From: SPCO01 sp964427285
GTDB taxonomy: Bacteria; Chloroflexota; Limnocylindria; Limnocylindrales; CSP1-4
Assembly: GCA_964427285.1 (NCBI GenBank)
Contig: CAYRTS010000010.1
Coordinates: 1 to 64,000 of the forward strand
Direction: 5' to 3'
DNA: 64,000 nt
Shown: positions 61,239 to 64,000 of the stretch, one piece after another
Layout of the letters: each line of letters opens with the position of its first letter
Numbering within the stretch: the first letter of the stretch is position 1
The notes under the pieces: generated by a model
The model's input: only the letters and a program-made list of their open reading frames with translations
What the model was told of the DNA's origin: nothing
The model's database searches: none
Position numbers and translations under genes: made by a program

Positions 61239-61276
61239 GGGATAACGATTCCGGACGCTTCCTCGGAGGGCCGCCA

Positions 61277-61705
61277 TCAGCGGGCCGCGCGGCGAACGTG
61301 GCGCCAGCGCAAGCCGCCTGCAACGAGAAGCAAGATCGCCATGGCGGCAAAGGCGGGGATATCCCGCTCTGGAGTTCCGCCGAGATCACGGCCGACGATG
61401 TGGGAGATAGCGTGAAGCGCTGCAGCCGTACCAACGCCAACGAGTGCAACTGTCAGGCCATCAGGTCGGACGGACAGGCCCGCGAGGAGGAGGACCACTC
61501 CGAGCCCGACCTGGAAGGCGCCGATGTCCTGCAGGAAGTGCTGGTTGTACGGCTCGAATCTCGCAAGTGCCTCGAAGAATGACTGGGGATCGACCATCGC
61601 CCACACCCCGAGCGCGACGAATCCGACGCCGCCAACGATCGCCACGACGCGGGGCAACAAGTTGCCGACTGTCGATCGATCCGTGTGAATGTCGAATGTT
61701 GCCAT
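61277..61705 (-). CDS. Small DoxX/DUF4345-like membrane protein
   Basis: 142 residues, four helices (VVAIVGGVGFVALGVWAMVD, IGAFQVGLGVVLLLAGLSVR, GLTVALVGVGTAAALHAISH, AFAAMAILLLVAGGLRW). The G-x-x-Q helix start and four-span layout resemble DoxX/DUF4345-type proteins. It lies downstream of the PadR stub and its duplicated promoter, so it may be under PadR control. Confidence 0.72.
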   Translation of the reverse strand: MATFDIHTDRSTVGNLLPRVVAIVGGVGFVALGVWAMVDPQSFFEALARFEPYNQHFLQDIGAFQVGLGVVLLLAGLSVRPDGLTVALVGVGTAAALHAISHIVGRDLGGTPERDIPAFAAMAILLLVAGGLRWRHVRRAAR

Positions 61706-61721
61706 CGGATCCGTCCCTCTC

Positions 61722-61868
61722 TCAGCTCTTGCCCCAAGTGGCGAGGCGTTGCAGGCGACTCGCTCGCAAAGGCTCCAGTAACCAGGCTCCCGGACCATCG
61801 CGCAGGCTGGCCAGGATGAGCAGCGACGGCTCGGCGAACCACCCGAACTCGGGGATCTTGCGTTCCAT
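61722..61868 (-). pseudogene. Truncated padR copy (N-terminal stub)
   Basis: MERKIPEFGWFAEPSLLILA continues SLRDGP, matching the first 26 residues of the PadR at 60844-61167 with few changes, then runs into unrelated sequence (GAWLLEPLRASRLQRLATWG). The recognition helix is lost, so it cannot be a working regulator. It looks like a recombination remnant that brought the padR promoter along. Confidence 0.8.
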
Positions 61869-61895
61869 CGGGACTCCAGCTCTTACGACCGTCGA

Positions 61896-61940
61896 TATAG
61901 CGATGGTCGATATATACGCCCTTGCCGGGGCGGGTGTCAA
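61896..61940 (-). promoter_or_regulatory. Duplicate PadR promoter/operator
   Basis: TTGACA (plus 61935-61940), 18-base spacer, TATATA (plus 61911-61916), overlapping TATAGCGA-TGG-TCGATATA (61896-61914), one mismatch from the palindrome at 61195-61213. Flanking sequence (GTTCCATCGGGACTCCAGCT upstream of the gene start) is also duplicated. It drives the padR stub and probably the four-span membrane protein gene. Confidence 0.75.
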
Positions 61941-62274
61941 GAGATACACCGGCGACTCTTCGGGCGACTGCTGTCTACCGTCCGATGCTTCTGTCAGGCG
62001 CGGTTTGGCGAGAGGACCGCTTGATCAGGGTCGAACTCGTGCAACTTCCGCAGGAATTCGAAGGCGTACACGCTCGACTGTGCCGAAATTGCGCCTCACA
62101 CGAGCACGGGCCCAGTGGCCTCGTCCGGGACGAGTGGGCTCCGTCGTCCAGTGGGGCTCGGTGGGCTCAGCTGGTCAGCGGCCGGTGGGCAGGGCGGGCT
62201 CAGCTGGTCAGCGGCCGGTGGGCAGGGCGGGCTCAGCCGGTCAGCGGCCGGTGGGCCGGGGCGGGCTCAGCCGG
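61941..62274. repeat. Gene-free stretch with a 33-bp tandem repeat
   Basis: No credible gene. Units starting GGGCTCAG at 62163, 62196, 62229 and 62263 (spacing 33, 33, 34) contain CTGGTCAGCGGCCGGTGGGC. The last unit runs into the stop codon of the ATPase/R3H gene. Confidence 0.85.
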
Positions 62275-64000
62275 TCAGCGCCAGGCGGAGCGTGCGGCGT
62301 CCGGGTAAAGGCGGACCCGGCGGTACGGCTCGCGGCCGCGCGACCGCGACACCAGGTTCGCCCGCTCGGCGAGCTGGTGCTGGAGACGACGGATGTAGGC
62401 ATTCTGCGGCGACAGTTCGACCGCCTCGGATGACGACAACACGGCCTCGATGGCGTTCTCGGTCTCGCGCATGGCGGCCTCGCGCGGATCGATCTCGAGA
62501 GAGAAGATGGACGTCAGGCTCGACTGCATCTGCAGGATCGTGTTGCTCTTGAGGACATAGATCGGCAAGGCCCGATCTTCGGCGTCGCGCAGCTGCGGCG
62601 TCTTCTGCTTGTACTCGTTGCGCAGGGTCATGACCACGTCCGCCTCGTCCACGTCGCGGGCGATCACGACCGGCAACTGGAGGTCCCCGATCGCCTGCTC
62701 CAGGCGCTTGCGACTGATCCCCTGGGGCAGCACCCGCAAGGTGGGCAGCGGCGAGCCACCCGGCACCAGGACGGTCCGTCCATCGGGGCCTTCGTCGGTC
62801 CCCAGGGGCAGCCGGTCCAGGTCGTCGTCCTCGTCCAGGTCATCTGCGTTAACCGGCGCCGTGCCCTCGTCCGCCTTGAGCGTCTGCAGCGCCCGGCTGG
62901 CCTGATCGCGCCAGGCCTTCTGGCGTTCGAGTTCGCGCGCCTCGCGAGCTCGCGTCTCCGCGGCGGTCGGGACGGCGCCGGCTCCGCGCTCCAGCGGGCC
63001 GCGGTCCGCGATGTCGCCCGCGACGAAGGGGGCCTCGGNNNNNNNNNNNNNNNNNNNNNNNNNNNNNNNNNNNNNNNNNNNNNNNNNNNNNNNNNNNNNN
63101 NNNNNNNNNNNNNNNNNNNNNNNNNNNNNNNNNNNNNNCCCGCGCCACGCCCCGGGTCGCGGCCCGCGCGGCCCCGCGTGCGCCGCCACGCCCCGGGGTC
63201 GGCGGCTCCGAGAACCGCTCACCCGGGAGTGTCCCGGCCCCGCCACCCTCCGAGACTGGACCGCGTGTCCCAGACTCACGCCCGGAGCCGCCGCGGGACT
63301 GTCGCCAGCCGCCGGTCGCCCCCGGCCGGTAGCCAGGCCGAAACCCCGGAGCCCGTTCCGCTTCGCGATACCCGCCGGTGCGATATGAGCCCTCGCCGCG
63401 CCAGCCCGGTTCCATCCGCCACGGCGAGCCTGCTCCCACCAGCCCAGCAAACCGTTCCGCCCCCAGCTGCTCACGAGGCGATGGCCGCGGCCGGCCCTGC
63501 GACCGATGCACGCCCTCTTCGTCACGCCAGCGCAGCTCCGGGGCGACCGGATCGCCACGCAACAACGCGTCAATGGTGTCCGCGACATCGGCGTGCACGG
63601 CCACGCGCTCGCGGTCCTGGATTTCGACGATCACGTCGAACGTGGGCGGGGCCTTGCGCTCCAGGACGCTCTTCTGGGTTCGTCGCCGGCGCGCCTCATC
63701 GTCGCCCAGAGTCACGCTCTGGATCCCGCCGATCAGGTCGGACAGAGTCGGGTTCAGCATGAGGTTGTCCAGGTTGTTGCCGTGGGCGGTTCCAATGAGC
63801 TGGACGCCGCGCTCGGCGATGGTCCGGGCGGCGGCAGCCTCAAGCTCCGTCCCGATCTCGTCGATGACGATGACCTGCGGCATGTGGTTCTCGACCGCCT
63901 CGATCATCACCTCGTGCTGGAGGGACGGCGTCCGGACCTGCATTCGCCGCGCCTTGCCGATCGCCGGGTGCGGGATGTCGCCGTCGCCGGCAATCTCGTT
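62275..64000 (-). CDS. SpoIIIAA/Ycf45-like ATPase with C-terminal R3H domain, partial, with gap
   Basis: The right edge cuts the gene; its N-terminus (Walker A) lies outside. Visible are QVIVIDEIGTELEAAAARTI (Walker B region), RGVQLIGTAHGNNLDNLMLN and a long Gly/Arg/Pro-rich linker. After the gap comes a charged region and an R3H domain (MRETENAIEAVLSSSEAVEL, SPQNAYIRRLQHQLAERANL, ending REPYRRVRLYPDA). R3H domains bind single-stranded nucleic acid. The two halves are in different frames only because the 100-N gap has arbitrary length. Confidence 0.85.
63039..63138. other. Assembly gap (100 N) inside the ATPase/R3H gene
   Basis: Exactly 100 Ns in the low-complexity Gly/Arg/Ala-rich linker. 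The reading frame differs by one on the two sides, consistent with an unknown true gap length. Confidence 0.98.

Noticed and set aside
62275..63943. Apparent frameshift splitting the ATPase/R3H gene
   Set aside because: The frame change coincides with a 100-N placeholder gap of unknown true length, so no frameshift can be inferred.

Overview
The window is high-GC bacterial chromosome with three 100-base runs of N (9590-9689, 38507-38606, 63039-63138), so it is a scaffold, probably from a metagenome. Gene content points to Chloroflexota (Limnocylindria/Ellin6529-like relatives) more than Actinobacteria: a UPF0182 giant membrane protein, a GuaB3-type IMP dehydrogenase relative, group II truncated haemoglobin, a SpoIIIAA-like ATPase with an R3H domain, a c-di-AMP PII-like receptor, several GTG/TTG starts and dense ATGA stop-start overlaps. 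The phylum is inferred from gene families only. No rRNA, tRNA, CRISPR array or transposase was recognised.

Layout. 1-5.4 kb (minus): an operon of SorC-type regulator, FGGY sugar kinase and a NitT/TauT/RibXY-like ABC importer. 5.5-18 kb (minus): two membrane proteins including UPF0182, a zinc-ribbon protein, GuaA, truncated haemoglobin, SRPBCC and nitroreductase-like small proteins, GuaB3, a VapBC pair, a NUDIX hydrolase and a DinB-like protein. 18.1-24.7 kb (minus): a restriction-type island with a c-di-AMP receptor, a Res-like helicase-nuclease, a Fic protein and an ORC/AAA ATPase; the ATPase sits between two nearly identical broken copies of a type III Mod methyltransferase N-terminus.

24.8-36.2 kb: a diguanylate cyclase, then two paralogous modules of secreted DUF4331 protein plus TPR protein. 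The second continues into a NicO-type nickel/cobalt transporter, and between the modules lie an ECF sigma factor, its anti-sigma factor and thymidylate kinase. Each DUF4331-TPR junction carries a perfect hairpin with the same CCACCGG loop but a different stem. 36.3-44.5 kb (plus): TldD/TldE protease, VanZ-like protein, a tandem-antitoxin VapBC locus, a cysteine-desulfurase-like enzyme, a lipoprotein and an unusual lipoprotein nucleoside hydrolase.

44.5-55.7 kb: a large SARP/AAA regulator divergent from four tandem, translationally coupled paralogous membrane sensors, then an RsbU-like phosphatase fused to an RsbW-like kinase domain, two STAS proteins and a fifth sensor. This looks like a partner-switching system with several detached membrane inputs. 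55.7-64 kb: a haem-copper-oxidase-like membrane protein, a DUF1990-like protein, a phytoene-dehydrogenase-like oxidoreductase, membrane proteins, a PadR regulator whose promoter and operator are duplicated upstream of a neighbour, and the ATPase/R3H gene running off the right edge.

Intergenic DNA is rich in GC-rich tandem arrays (15, 21, 33 and 49 bp units) and holds a 110-bp interspersed element present in opposite orientations at about 10.5 and 29.0 kb.
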